A program made the position numbers and the translations under genes. The notes under the pieces were generated by a model. That model did no database searches. It was not told the origin of the DNA and saw only the letters and a list, made by a program, of their open reading frames with translations. A stretch of 64,000 nt of DNA from Jejuia sp049889775 (GTDB lineage: Bacteria; Bacteroidota; Bacteroidia; Flavobacteriales; Flavobacteriaceae): positions 124,001-188,000 of the forward strand of contig JBMHCT010000020.1 in assembly GCA_049889775.1 (NCBI GenBank), given 5' to 3'. Shown here in pieces: positions 8,401 through 16,707 of this stretch. How positions within the stretch are numbered: the first letter of the stretch is position 1; each line of letters starts with the position of its first letter.

Positions 8401-10431
8401 ATGCAAACTGAAATAGTTTTATACATTATACTATCTGGAATAATAGCGCTACTTGTAGCGCTTTTTCAGTATAAATATAAATCAAAATACAAAGGGAAAT
8501 TATCGCTTTGGTTTACATTACTACGTTTTCTTTCAATATTTGCAATTTTACTGTTATTAATCAATCCAAAATTTGAACAAATAAAGGTTTATACCGAGAA
8601 ACCTAAATTGGTTGTAGCGGTTGATAATTCGAATTCCATAGAACATCTAAAGCAAGATAAAATGGCGTTGGAAAATCTTCGTCTTTTGGAAACAAATGAA
8701 ACTCTAAATAATGCCTTTGATTTTGAAGTGTTTACTTTTGATGAAGATATCACTAAAGCGGATAGCATAAGTTTCAAAGCAAGATCAAGTAATATAGATA
8801 AGGCCTTACGACAAATTTCAGATGTTTATAAAAACGATGTTGCTCCAGTAGTTTTAATATCAGATGGTAACCAAACGTTCGGAAATGATTATTCTGTTTC
8901 CAAAAGATATTCTCAACCAGTTTATCCTGTGGTTTTAGGGGATACGATTACATACACAGATTTAAAAATTCAACAACTAAATGTGAATAAATACGCTTTT
9001 TTTAAAAATCGTTTTCCTGTTGAGGCTATTTTAGTTTATCAAGGAAAATCGTCTGTCAATTCAAAATTTGAGATTAAAAATGGTAGTGCCGTTTTGTATT
9101 CTCAGAGCGTAAGTTTTTCTGAACAAAACAATTCAAAAGTTATTAATTTAACACTTCCCGCAAATTCGGTAGGTGTAAGAAGTTTTAAGGCTTCTTTAGA
9201 ACCGCTATCAAGCGAAAAAAATACAAGTAATAATACACAGAATTTTGCGCTAGAAGTTATCGACGAAAAAACTAAAATAGCTTTAGTTAGTGATTTTCCC
9301 CATCCAGATTTAGGAGCCATAAAAAAGAGTATCGAAAGCAACGAACAACGTTCTGTAAGCATTTTAAACCCGAATGAAATTATAAATCAAATAAATGATT
9401 TTCAATTAATTATATTGTATCAGCCAAATAATAAATTCAAAAAACTATACGACACTATTGAAAGTGAAAACAAAAATAAATTTATTATAGTAGGTTCTAA
9501 ATCAGGTTTGGGATTTATTAATTCAAACGAAAAAGTATTTAATATTGAGTCTACTGGTCAGTTTGAAGATTTTCAGGCTACTCTAAACTCAAGCTATAAT
9601 CCTTTTTTAGTTGATGATATTAATTTTGAATCGTTCCCACCTTTAAAAGGTCCTTTTGGCGATGTGACTTTTACAAATTCCGCAGAGACGCTATTGGAGA
9701 AAACAGTGTTGGGTATTTCAAAATCGCAACCATTATTAGCAACTTTTGAAACCGAAACTAGAAGAGAAGCTGTGTTATTTGGTGAGAATATATGGCAATG
9801 GCGTGCACAAAGTTTCCTAAACGAGGAATCATTCAATCCTTTTGATGATTTCATTGGGAAATTAGTTCAGTATTTAGCATCAAATAAAAGAAAAAGTAGG
9901 CTCACCATTGATTATGAATCATTTTATAAAGGAAACAACAATATAGTAGTTAAAGCCCAGGCTTTTGATAAGAACTATCAATTTGATGCTAGACAATCTT
10001 TGGAATTATATCTCGAGAATTCCATTTCAAAAGAAAAAAGTACGTTTCCATTCATTCTGAAAAACAATAATTATCAAGTTGATTTGAGCGGATTAGACGC
10101 TTCAAAATATAGTTTTGTGGTTCGTTCAAAAAATGGAGATATATCTAAATCAGGTAGTTTTGAGGTTTTGGAGTATAATATTGAGCAACAATTTTTGAAT
10201 GCAGATGTAACAAAACTAAATCAACTAGCTACAAACACCAAGGGTAGGATGTTTTTTTCAAACGATTTGAGTGGTTTAATTTCTGAATTGACGACAAATG
10301 AAAACTATAAGCCCATTCAAAAAAGCAATAAAAATACCGTACCTTTGATAGACTGGAAATACCTTTTAGTTTTGATAGTTTTAACCCTATCGGCTGAGTG
10401 GTTTTTAAGAAAATATAACGGATTAATCTAA
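8401..10431 (+). CDS. VWA-domain-like membrane protein
   Basis: A 676-residue protein seen in many Bacteroidota. Two hydrophobic segments at the N-terminus (about residues 5-22 and 38-58) and one at the C-terminus (VPLIDWKYLLVLIVLTLSAEWFL) suggest an inner-membrane protein with a large loop outside the cytoplasm. A von Willebrand A-like fold follows the second helix: VVAVDNSNSIEH gives the DxSxS metal site, and VVLISDGNQTFGND the later strand. The middle resembles Ig-like and ThuA/glutamine-amidotransferase-like folds of related proteins. The function is unknown. It is separated from the prohibitin-like gene by only 10 bases, so the two are probably co-transcribed. Confidence 0.75.
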   Translation: MQTEIVLYIILSGIIALLVALFQYKYKSKYKGKLSLWFTLLRFLSIFAILLLLINPKFEQIKVYTEKPKLVVAVDNSNSIEHLKQDKMALENLRLLETNETLNNAFDFEVFTFDEDITKADSISFKARSSNIDKALRQISDVYKNDVAPVVLISDGNQTFGNDYSVSKRYSQPVYPVVLGDTITYTDLKIQQLNVNKYAFFKNRFPVEAILVYQGKSSVNSKFEIKNGSAVLYSQSVSFSEQNNSKVINLTLPANSVGVRSFKASLEPLSSEKNTSNNTQNFALEVIDEKTKIALVSDFPHPDLGAIKKSIESNEQRSVSILNPNEIINQINDFQLIILYQPNNKFKKLYDTIESENKNKFIIVGSKSGLGFINSNEKVFNIESTGQFEDFQATLNSSYNPFLVDDINFESFPPLKGPFGDVTFTNSAETLLEKTVLGISKSQPLLATFETETRREAVLFGENIWQWRAQSFLNEESFNPFDDFIGKLVQYLASNKRKSRLTIDYESFYKGNNNIVVKAQAFDKNYQFDARQSLELYLENSISKEKSTFPFILKNNNYQVDLSGLDASKYSFVVRSKNGDISKSGSFEVLEYNIEQQFLNADVTKLNQLATNTKGRMFFSNDLSGLISELTTNENYKPIQKSNKNTVPLIDWKYLLVLIVLTLSAEWFLRKYNGLI

Positions 10432-10441
10432 ATAAAAAATT

Positions 10442-11257
10442 ATGGAAAAATTACCTAAAGTAGCATTACCAATTATAATTGTAGTTGTGATATTATTTGT
10501 TTTGCTTGCTAAATCTGCCGTAACAATTGGTTCTGGTGAAGCAGGTGTGTTATACAAGACCTTTGGAGGAGGTGTGGTTACAGATGAAGCTCCAATGGGT
10601 GAGGGATTTCATATAGTTGCACCTTGGAACAAAGTATACATTTATGAAGTACGTCAACAAGAACTATTTGAAAAAATGAGAGTACTTTCATCAAATGGTT
10701 TGGAAATCCAAATTGATGGATCCGCTTGGTATCAACCTGTGTATGAAGATTTGGGGAAATTACACCAAACGCTAGGTGAAAATTATTTGCAAAGAGTGAT
10801 ACAACCAGCCATACGAAGTGCGGCCAGAAGTGTTGTTGGTCGTTATACACCAGAGCAACTGTATTCTACGAAAAGAGATGCGATTCAGGATGAGATTTTT
10901 GTAGAAACGAAGAAAATTTTAGAAAAACAATATGTACAACTAAATGAGGTTTTAGTTCGCGATGTAACATTGCCACCGACTATTAAGGAGGCGATTGAAC
11001 GTAAGTTAAAACAAGAACAAGAGTCCTTAGAGTACGAATTTAGGTTGGTAACTGCTGAAAAAGAGGCCGAAAAACAACGTATCGAAGCCCAAGGTAAAGC
11101 AGATGCTAACAAAATTTTAAGTGCATCTTTAACTGATAAGATTTTGCAAGATAAAGGTATTGAGGCTACCATGAAATTATCTGAATCACCAAATAGTAAG
11201 GTCATTGTTATCGGCTCTGGAGATAGCGGATTACCAATAATACTAGGAAACCAATAA
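10442..11257 (+). CDS. Prohibitin-family SPFH membrane protein
   Basis: A 271-residue prohibitin homologue. It has a single N-terminal membrane anchor (about residues 7-27), an SPFH/band-7 domain (residues about 28-195, GEAGVLYKTFGGG, RQQELFEKMRVLSSNGLEIQID), and a coiled-coil tail rich in Glu/Lys/Ala (ESLEYEFRLVTAEKEAEKQRIEAQGKADANKIL). Such proteins oligomerise into rings in the membrane and often modulate FtsH-type proteases. Directly downstream of the VWA gene. The family is clear; the partner in this organism is not. Confidence 0.88.
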   Translation: MEKLPKVALPIIIVVVILFVLLAKSAVTIGSGEAGVLYKTFGGGVVTDEAPMGEGFHIVAPWNKVYIYEVRQQELFEKMRVLSSNGLEIQIDGSAWYQPVYEDLGKLHQTLGENYLQRVIQPAIRSAARSVVGRYTPEQLYSTKRDAIQDEIFVETKKILEKQYVQLNEVLVRDVTLPPTIKEAIERKLKQEQESLEYEFRLVTAEKEAEKQRIEAQGKADANKILSASLTDKILQDKGIEATMKLSESPNSKVIVIGSGDSGLPIILGNQ

Positions 11258-11356
11258 ATTAAAATTTTAGAGTATTGGATATATTCTTGAATTAACAACA
11301 AGAAATAGTAATCAAAATTCAGTAATACTCAATAGTTCTAAAATTTCCATTTATTA

Positions 11357-11389
11357 TTTGTAGTTTTAATTAGATTTTTTTGATATTTG
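11357..11389 (+). promoter_or_regulatory. Promoter of the histidine operon leader
   Basis: TTTG at 11357-11360 and GATATTTG at 11382-11389 (one mismatch to TAnnTTTG) are 21 bases apart, the correct Bacteroidota spacing. The -7 box is followed by CACC. Transcription would start near 11395, about ten bases before the leader peptide ATG. Confidence 0.6.
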
Positions 11390-11404
11390 CACCAAATAAT
11401 AGAA

Positions 11405-11458
11405 ATGACCATTACTCAAACACATCATCATTTTTACATTTGCTCTCAAGCGAAGTAA
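11405..11458 (+). CDS. hisL: Histidine operon leader peptide
   Basis: This small ORF encodes MTITQTHHHFYICSQAK, 17 residues with three consecutive CAT histidine codons at 11423-11431. It lies about ten bases after a predicted transcription start and immediately before an antiterminator/terminator pair that precedes hisG. The setting is that of a his attenuator: when charged tRNA-His is scarce the ribosome would stall on the His codons. The ATG has no strong Shine-Dalgarno site, as usual in this phylum. The gene symbol is given by analogy with enterobacterial hisL; the sequences are unrelated apart from the His run. Confidence 0.85.
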   Translation: MTITQTHHHFYICSQAK

Positions 11459-11474
11459 AAATGTATTGAGTAAT
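11411..11474 (+). promoter_or_regulatory. Leader hairpin and antiterminator strand of the his attenuator
   Basis: The leader ORF is embedded in a long hairpin: ATTACTCAA (11411-11419) pairs with TTGAGTAAT (11466-11474), and ATTTTTAC (11430-11437) with GTAAAAAT (11455-11462). Its apical loop exposes CTCAAGCG (11445-11452), which can instead pair with CGTTTGAG (11495-11502), part of the 5' arm of the downstream terminator (eight pairs, one G-U). A ribosome stalled on the His codons would break the hairpin but leave CTCAAGCG free to antiterminate. A ribosome reaching the stop codon would cover it. Confidence 0.75.
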
Positions 11475-11490
11475 ATCAACATATATTTTA

Positions 11491-11521
11491 AACCCGTTTG
11501 AGACAATCAAGCGGGTTTTTT
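11491..11521 (+). terminator. Attenuator terminator upstream of hisG
   Basis: AACCCGTTTGA (11491-11501), loop GACAA, TCAAGCGGGTT (11507-11517), one G-U pair, followed by a T-run to 11521. It lies 33 bases after the leader stop codon and 118 bases before hisG. Its 5' arm overlaps the antiterminator partner CGTTTGAG, so terminator and antiterminator exclude each other. Confidence 0.88.
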
Positions 11522-11639
11522 AATGAAACTCAATTTGAAGAAGTCGCAGATGCACTTGAAATTGCAAGTTGAATTAATCCCTTCGAGGAGTAGGATCAAA
11601 GATTTATCCTAAAAACGGATAACGTAACTAAAATTGAAA

Positions 11640-12497
11640 ATGAGTAAACTAAAAATTGCGGTACAAAAATCAGGACGACTAAATGAAGAGTCCTTACACT
11701 TATTGAAAAGCTGTGGTATTTCCATTGACAACGGAAAAGACCAGTTGAAAGCCAATGCTAGAAATTTCCCGATGGAAGTATTGTATTTGAGAAACGGTGA
11801 TATCCCTCAATACTTGCGGGATGGGGTTGTAGATATAGCTATTTTGGGTGAAAACACCTTGATAGAAAAAGGACAGGATCTACCAATTGTGGAGCGCTTA
11901 GGTTTTTCTAAATGTAAAGTATCTATTGCGGTACCTAAAGATACCGAGTATAGTTCAATAAAGGATTTAAGAGGTAAAAAAATCGCGACCTCTTATCCAA
12001 ATACGGTCAATCAATATTTTGAAAAAAAGGGTGAAACCGCAAATATTCACATTATTAATGGTTCTGTAGAAATTGCACCAAATATTGGTTTATCAAGTGC
12101 TATTGTTGATATCGTATCTAGCGGAAGTACCTTGTTTAAAAACAATTTAAAGGAAGTGGAGGTGCTATTTAAAAGTGAAGCTGTTTTGACCTCTGCTCCA
12201 GAACTGTCAGAAGAAAAACTCAAAATTTTGGACACTCTTTTATTCAGAATCAAATCAGTGTTAAAAGGGAAAAATTCAAAGTATGTTCTTTTGAATGCAC
12301 CGAATGATAAATTGGATAAAATTATTAGTTTATTACCCGGAATGAAAAGTCCAACTGTATTGCCATTAGCTGAAAAAGGGTGGAGCTCCGTACATTCTGT
12401 GATTAGCAAAGATGAATTCTGGGAAGTTATTGATGAATTAAAGGTAAACGGAGCCCAAGGTATTTTGGTTTGCCCAATTGAAAAAATGGTACTGTAG
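11640..12497 (+). CDS. hisG: ATP phosphoribosyltransferase HisG (long form)
   Basis: A 285-residue enzyme of the first histidine step, condensing ATP with PRPP. It begins MSKLKIAVQKSGRLNEES; the ATG is preferred over a TTG two codons earlier. Two periplasmic-binding-like lobes hold the active site (VDIAILGENTLIEKG; the PRPP loop IVDIVSSGSTLFKNNLKEV). The C-terminal ACT-like regulatory domain (about residues 210-285, GMKSPTVLPLA) identifies the long, histidine-inhibited form that needs no HisZ. It is the first structural gene after the attenuator; hisD starts two bases after the stop. Confidence 0.96.
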   Translation: MSKLKIAVQKSGRLNEESLHLLKSCGISIDNGKDQLKANARNFPMEVLYLRNGDIPQYLRDGVVDIAILGENTLIEKGQDLPIVERLGFSKCKVSIAVPKDTEYSSIKDLRGKKIATSYPNTVNQYFEKKGETANIHIINGSVEIAPNIGLSSAIVDIVSSGSTLFKNNLKEVEVLFKSEAVLTSAPELSEEKLKILDTLLFRIKSVLKGKNSKYVLLNAPNDKLDKIISLLPGMKSPTVLPLAEKGWSSVHSVISKDEFWEVIDELKVNGAQGILVCPIEKMVL

Positions 12498-12499
12498 TC

Positions 12500-13786
12500 A
12501 TGCAAATCATAAAAAACCCAAATAAAAGCGAATGGTCTGAAATTTTAAAAAGACCTACGCAAACCGTTGGAGATATTGAGGGCACTGTTAATTCTATTTT
12601 TCAAGATGTTTCAGAAAATGGTGATAGTGCAATTCAGAGATATACCAGCGAGTTTGATGGCGTTTCTTTAGAATCCTATGAGGTGACTTCTGAAGAAATT
12701 GATGAGGCGATTCAGAAAGTATCACAAAAATTACAGGATGCTATTAAACAAGCCAAAGAAAATATTGAAGTTTTTCACGAAGCACAAAAAACACCAAAAG
12801 TAGAAATTGAAACTACAAACGGTGTCCAATGTTGGCAGGAAAAAAGACCAATTCAAAAGGTTGGGCTTTATATTCCTGGAGGTACTGCTCCCTTATTTTC
12901 AACAGTTTTAATGTTAGCTGTTCCTGCGCAAATTGCGGGTAGTAAAGAAATTGTATTATGTTCGCCACCAAATAAAGAAGGGAATCTCGCCCCTGAAATC
13001 TTATTTGCTGCGCAAATTTGTGGTGTCACTAAGATTATTAAAGTAGGAGGTATTCAAGCTATCGCAGGATTAACTTTTGGAACAGAAACTATTCCGAAGG
13101 TATATAAAATTTTCGGACCAGGAAATCAATACGTAACAGTAGCAAAACAGATAGCAACTAAATATGGTGTGGCGATTGATATGCCAGCAGGCCCTAGTGA
13201 ATTGTTGGTGGTGGCAGATGCGTTTGCAAATGCTTCATATATTGCATCAGATTTATTAAGTCAAGCGGAACATGGAACGGACAGTCAAGTAATTTTGGTT
13301 TCAACTTCAGAAAGCATTATCGAAGCGGTTGCAGATGAAGTAGAACAACAATTAGACGTGCTGCCACGTAAAGCCATTGCTGAAAAAGCTATTGCGAATT
13401 CTAAGTTAATTTATGTTGAAAATGACAATATAGCTTTAGAAATGATTGACGAATATGGACCAGAGCATTACATTATTTGTTGTGAGAATGAGGATTTATA
13501 TGTAGATAACATTAATAATGCAGGTTCTATATTTATTGGCGATTACACACCTGAAAGTGCTGGCGATTATGCCTCTGGAACTAACCACACGTTACCAACA
13601 AATGGATTTAGTAAAGCGTATTCTGGTGTGAATTTGGATAGTTTTATGAAGAGTATGACTTTTCAAAAGATATCAAAAGAAGGTATTCTTAATATAGGTG
13701 AAACTATTGAATTAATGGCAGAAGCAGAAGGCTTACAGGCGCATAAAAATGCAGTGAGTATTCGTTTAAAGGATTTGATAAAATAA
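12500..13786 (+). CDS. hisD: Histidinol dehydrogenase
   Basis: A 428-residue zinc enzyme that oxidises L-histidinol to histidine in two NAD-dependent steps. Recognisable parts are the substrate and NAD region VGLYIPGGTAPLFSTVLM, KIFGPGNQYVTVAKQ, the strongly conserved IDMPAGPSELLVVAD, DLLSQAEHG with zinc ligands, and the closing SGTNHTLPTNG. The length is normal. Two bases separate it from hisG. The 38 bases before hisC hold a small hairpin repeat (13797-13813). Confidence 0.96.
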   Translation: MQIIKNPNKSEWSEILKRPTQTVGDIEGTVNSIFQDVSENGDSAIQRYTSEFDGVSLESYEVTSEEIDEAIQKVSQKLQDAIKQAKENIEVFHEAQKTPKVEIETTNGVQCWQEKRPIQKVGLYIPGGTAPLFSTVLMLAVPAQIAGSKEIVLCSPPNKEGNLAPEILFAAQICGVTKIIKVGGIQAIAGLTFGTETIPKVYKIFGPGNQYVTVAKQIATKYGVAIDMPAGPSELLVVADAFANASYIASDLLSQAEHGTDSQVILVSTSESIIEAVADEVEQQLDVLPRKAIAEKAIANSKLIYVENDNIALEMIDEYGPEHYIICCENEDLYVDNINNAGSIFIGDYTPESAGDYASGTNHTLPTNGFSKAYSGVNLDSFMKSMTFQKISKEGILNIGETIELMAEAEGLQAHKNAVSIRLKDLIK

Positions 13787-13796
13787 CTTTTGTCAT

Positions 13797-13813
13797 GCTG
13801 AACTTGATTGAGC
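13797..13813. repeat. 17-base hairpin repeat, copy 1
   Basis: GCTGAACTTGATTGAGC lies between hisD and hisC, preceded by TGTCAT. It shares the CTGAACTYG core with copies at 26745-26761 and 40911-40927. The outer pair is G-C here; the inner stem has one mismatch. Confidence 0.55.
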
Positions 13814-13824
13814 ATCTTAAGATT

Positions 13825-14865
13825 ATGATAGATATACAAGAATTAATAAGACCAACGGTTAAAGCACTTAAGCCATATTCTTCTGCAAGGGATGAATATC
13901 AAGGCAATAGTGCTGATATGGTGTTTTTGGATGCGAATGAAAACCCTTTTGAAAATGGTGTAAATCGTTATCCAGATCCTCAACAGCGTACTGTAAAATC
14001 TTTGCTTTCAGAAGTAAAATCTATTCCTCAGAAGAATATCTTATTGGGCAATGGAAGTGACGAAGTTTTGGATTTAATCTATCGTGCCTTTTGTGAGCCA
14101 AATCAAGATAATATCATTACACTACCTCCAACATACGGGATGTACAGTGTTCTGGCTAACATCAATGCTGTTGGGATTAAAAGTGTGCAGTTGGATGATA
14201 GGTTTCAGCCTAAAGTAGATGAGATTTTAGAAATAGCAGATCCAAATTCAAAATTGCTGTTTTTGTGCTCACCGAATAATCCAACGGGCAATAGTTTTGA
14301 AGCAGTTGCCATTGAAAAGTTAATCATAGCCTTTAAGGGTATCGTTGTTATTGATGAAGCTTACATTGATTTTTCAAATGAAGAAAGTTGGGCGAATAGA
14401 TTGAGTGAGTTTCCAAATTTGATTGTGACGCAAACCTTGTCCAAAGCATACGGAATGGCTGGAATTCGTTTGGGTATTTGTTATGCTTCCGAAGAAATAA
14501 TTTCGGTTTTAAATCGTATTAAACCACCATATAATGTCAATGAGTTAACGCAACAAAGGGCTATTGCTCAGTTGGAACAAAATGAATTAACCCAAAAACA
14601 GGTTGATGAAATTTTGAAGGAGAGGGACGCTTTGGTAAAACAATTGCTGAACGTTGACTTTGTGGCAAAAATTTATCCAACTGATGCTAATTTCGTTTTG
14701 GTCAAGGTGGATGACGCTACAAAACGTTACAACGAGTTAATAGAAAAGGGTATTGTAATTAGAAATAGAACAACCCTACCAGGATGTGAAAATTGCTTGC
14801 GTTTTACGGTTGGTACGTCCGAAGAGAACAAAATATTATTAGATGCTTTAATATCAATAGGATGA
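13825..14865 (+). CDS. hisC: Histidinol-phosphate aminotransferase
   Basis: A 346-residue class II PLP aminotransferase converting imidazole-acetol phosphate to histidinol phosphate. It shows LDANENPFENGVNRYPDP, LLGNGSDEVLDL, LCSPNNPTGN, VIDEAYIDF and the PLP lysine in TLSKAYGMAGIRLG. The ATG at 13825 (MIDIQELIRPTVK) is chosen over an in-frame ATG at 13795, because the extra ten residues would be translated from the intergenic hairpin repeat and do not look like family sequence. The stop overlaps the hisB start (ATGA). Confidence 0.95.
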   Translation: MIDIQELIRPTVKALKPYSSARDEYQGNSADMVFLDANENPFENGVNRYPDPQQRTVKSLLSEVKSIPQKNILLGNGSDEVLDLIYRAFCEPNQDNIITLPPTYGMYSVLANINAVGIKSVQLDDRFQPKVDEILEIADPNSKLLFLCSPNNPTGNSFEAVAIEKLIIAFKGIVVIDEAYIDFSNEESWANRLSEFPNLIVTQTLSKAYGMAGIRLGICYASEEIISVLNRIKPPYNVNELTQQRAIAQLEQNELTQKQVDEILKERDALVKQLLNVDFVAKIYPTDANFVLVKVDDATKRYNELIEKGIVIRNRTTLPGCENCLRFTVGTSEENKILLDALISIG

Positions 14866-15998
14866 AAAAAGTACTATTTATAGACAGAGATGGCACTCTA
14901 GTTTTAGAGCCACCAGTAGATTATCAATTGGATAGTTTAGAGAAGTTGGAGTTTTACCCCAAAGTATTTCAATACATGGCAAAAATTGCGAATGAATTTG
15001 ATTATGAATTGGTTATGGTGACTAATCAAGATGGTTTGGGGACGGATTCATTTCCGGAAGATACTTTTTGGCCTGCACAAAACAAGATTATTGATGCCTT
15101 TAAAAAAGAGGGTGTTGAGTTTTCTGCAATTCATATTGATAAAACCTTTCCAAACGAAAATGCCGATACTCGTAAACCAAGAACAGGTTTATTAACTCAG
15201 TATTTTTCTGAAGCATACGATTTGGAAAACTCTTTTGTTTTGGGTGATAGGATTACTGATATGGAATTAGCTAAAAACCTTGGAACTAAAGGTATTTATC
15301 TATCGGAAGATCCAGATTTAGGAGCCGATGAAATTGAAGCTTCAAAACAAGAAATTATAGATTGTATAGCACTGACTAGCACCAATTGGAAAGAAATATA
15401 TGAGTTTTTAAAACTTAAAGATAGGGTTGCTGAAATTACTCGTAATACTAATGAAACTCAAATATATATCAAATTAAATCTTGATGGCTCAGGTAAGAAT
15501 GATATTGATACAGGATTGTCATTTTTTGATCATATGTTAGATCAAATTGGGCGTCATGGTGCGATGGATTTGACGATTAAAGTGAACGGTGATTTAGACG
15601 TGGATGAGCACCACACTATTGAAGATACTATGATTGCCTTAGGTGAATTGTTCAATAAGACTTTAGGTAACAAGCTAGGTATAGAGCGTTACGGATTTTG
15701 CCTGCCTATGGATGACTGTTTAGCCCAGGTTGCGGTGGACTTTGGAGGAAGAAACTGGCTAGAATGGGATGCAGAATTTAAACGTGAAAAAATAGGTGAT
15801 ATGCCAACAGAAATGTTTTTTCACTTGTTTAAATCATTTACCGATGGTGCCAAATGTAATTTGAATGTAAAAGCCGAAGGCACCAACGAACATCATAAAA
15901 TTGAAGGTATTTTTAAGGCCTTTGCTAAAGCGATGAAAATGGCAGTAAAAAGAGATCCTAACAAGATGTTTTTGCCAAGTACAAAAGGAATGCTTTAA
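14862..15998 (+). CDS. hisB: Bifunctional histidinol-phosphatase / imidazoleglycerol-phosphate dehydratase
   Basis: A 378-residue HisB fusion. Residues 1-165 are a HAD phosphatase (FIDRDGTLVLEPP with the nucleophile Asp, MVTNQDGLGTDSFP, FVLGDRITDMELAKNLG). Residues from about 188 are the dehydratase (DGSGKNDIDTGLSFFDHMLDQIGRH.., DEHHTIEDTMIALG, EHHKIEGIFKAFAKAMK, metal-binding His). It performs two non-consecutive steps of the pathway. The start ATG overlaps the hisC TGA by four bases, indicating coupled translation. A longer upstream frame inside hisC is not used. Confidence 0.96.
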   Translation: MKKVLFIDRDGTLVLEPPVDYQLDSLEKLEFYPKVFQYMAKIANEFDYELVMVTNQDGLGTDSFPEDTFWPAQNKIIDAFKKEGVEFSAIHIDKTFPNENADTRKPRTGLLTQYFSEAYDLENSFVLGDRITDMELAKNLGTKGIYLSEDPDLGADEIEASKQEIIDCIALTSTNWKEIYEFLKLKDRVAEITRNTNETQIYIKLNLDGSGKNDIDTGLSFFDHMLDQIGRHGAMDLTIKVNGDLDVDEHHTIEDTMIALGELFNKTLGNKLGIERYGFCLPMDDCLAQVAVDFGGRNWLEWDAEFKREKIGDMPTEMFFHLFKSFTDGAKCNLNVKAEGTNEHHKIEGIFKAFAKAMKMAVKRDPNKMFLPSTKGML

Positions 15999-16012
15999 AA
16001 GTTCCAAAAACA

Positions 16013-16053
16013 AAATTCCAAATATCAATAAGTTAGAGTGAGTTTTGGAATTT
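16013..16053. repeat. Inverted repeat between hisB and hisH
   Basis: AAATTCCAAA (16013-16022) and TTTGGAATTT (16044-16053) are perfect complements over ten bases with a 21-base loop. It is the only sizeable gap (126 bases) inside the his operon. There is no T-run, so it is more likely an RNA processing or stability hairpin or a repeat remnant than a terminator. Confidence 0.5.
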
Positions 16054-16124
16054 AGAAATTGAAAATTGGATTTTGTAATTAGAAGTTTCAGAATCTAAAA
16101 CTTTAAAATATAAATGAGAATAGT

Positions 16125-16706
16125 TTGAAACTTGTAATTATTGATTATGGTGCTGGAAACATTAAGAGTATCCAGTTTGCCTTTAGTCGTTTGGGATATG
16201 ACGCGATTTTATCTAATGATCCTAAAGAAATAGAATCAGCAGATAAAGTCATTTTTCCAGGAGTTGGAGAAGCAAGTTCTGCAATGAAAATGCTTAAGGA
16301 AAGCGGGTTAGATAAATTGATTCCTAAACTTAAACAGCCTGTTTTAGGAATTTGTTTGGGTATGCAATTGATGTGCTTACATACCGAGGAAAATGATACC
16401 GAAGGTTTGGGTATTTTTCAAACGAATGTAAAATGCTTTTCAAATGAAGTGAAAGTGCCACAAATGGGTTGGAACGTTATTAAAGATTTAAAATCTGATT
16501 TATTTAAAGGTATTAAAGAAAGTGAGTATATGTATCTCGTTCATAGCTATTATGCAGAACATTGTAATGAAACCATTGCAAAAACAGATTATGGTATCAA
16601 TTACGCCTCGGCGTTACAACACGGGAATTTTTATGGCACCCAATTTCACCCAGAAAAAAGCGGTAATGAAGGCGCTAAAATATTGAAGAACTTTTTAGAA
16701 TTATAA
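16125..16706 (+). CDS. hisH: Imidazole glycerol phosphate synthase, glutaminase subunit HisH
   Basis: A 193-residue class I glutamine amidotransferase that supplies ammonia to HisF. It has IDYGAGNIKSI at the start, the nucleophile elbow GICLGMQLM with the catalytic Cys near residue 77, and the His/Glu pair in GTQFHPEKSG near residues 177-179. The start is TTG at 16125; a nearby ATG (16113) is out of frame and gives only a five-codon ORF ending across it. One base separates it from hisA. Confidence 0.94.
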   Translation: MKLVIIDYGAGNIKSIQFAFSRLGYDAILSNDPKEIESADKVIFPGVGEASSAMKMLKESGLDKLIPKLKQPVLGICLGMQLMCLHTEENDTEGLGIFQTNVKCFSNEVKVPQMGWNVIKDLKSDLFKGIKESEYMYLVHSYYAEHCNETIAKTDYGINYASALQHGNFYGTQFHPEKSGNEGAKILKNFLEL

Positions 16707-16707
16707 T

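Noticed and set aside
13795..13824. Upstream ATG adding ten residues to hisC
   Set aside because: The extra codons fall in the intergenic hairpin repeat, and the ATG at 13825 matches the normal protein start.
14793..14861. Longer N-terminus for HisB reaching into hisC
   Set aside because: The HAD motif FIDRDGT begins right after the ATG at 14862, which overlaps the hisC stop as ATGA.
16113..16127. ATG just before hisH suggesting a one-base frameshift in hisH
   Set aside because: HisH is full length from the TTG at 16125, with the usual opening; the ATG frame closes after five codons.
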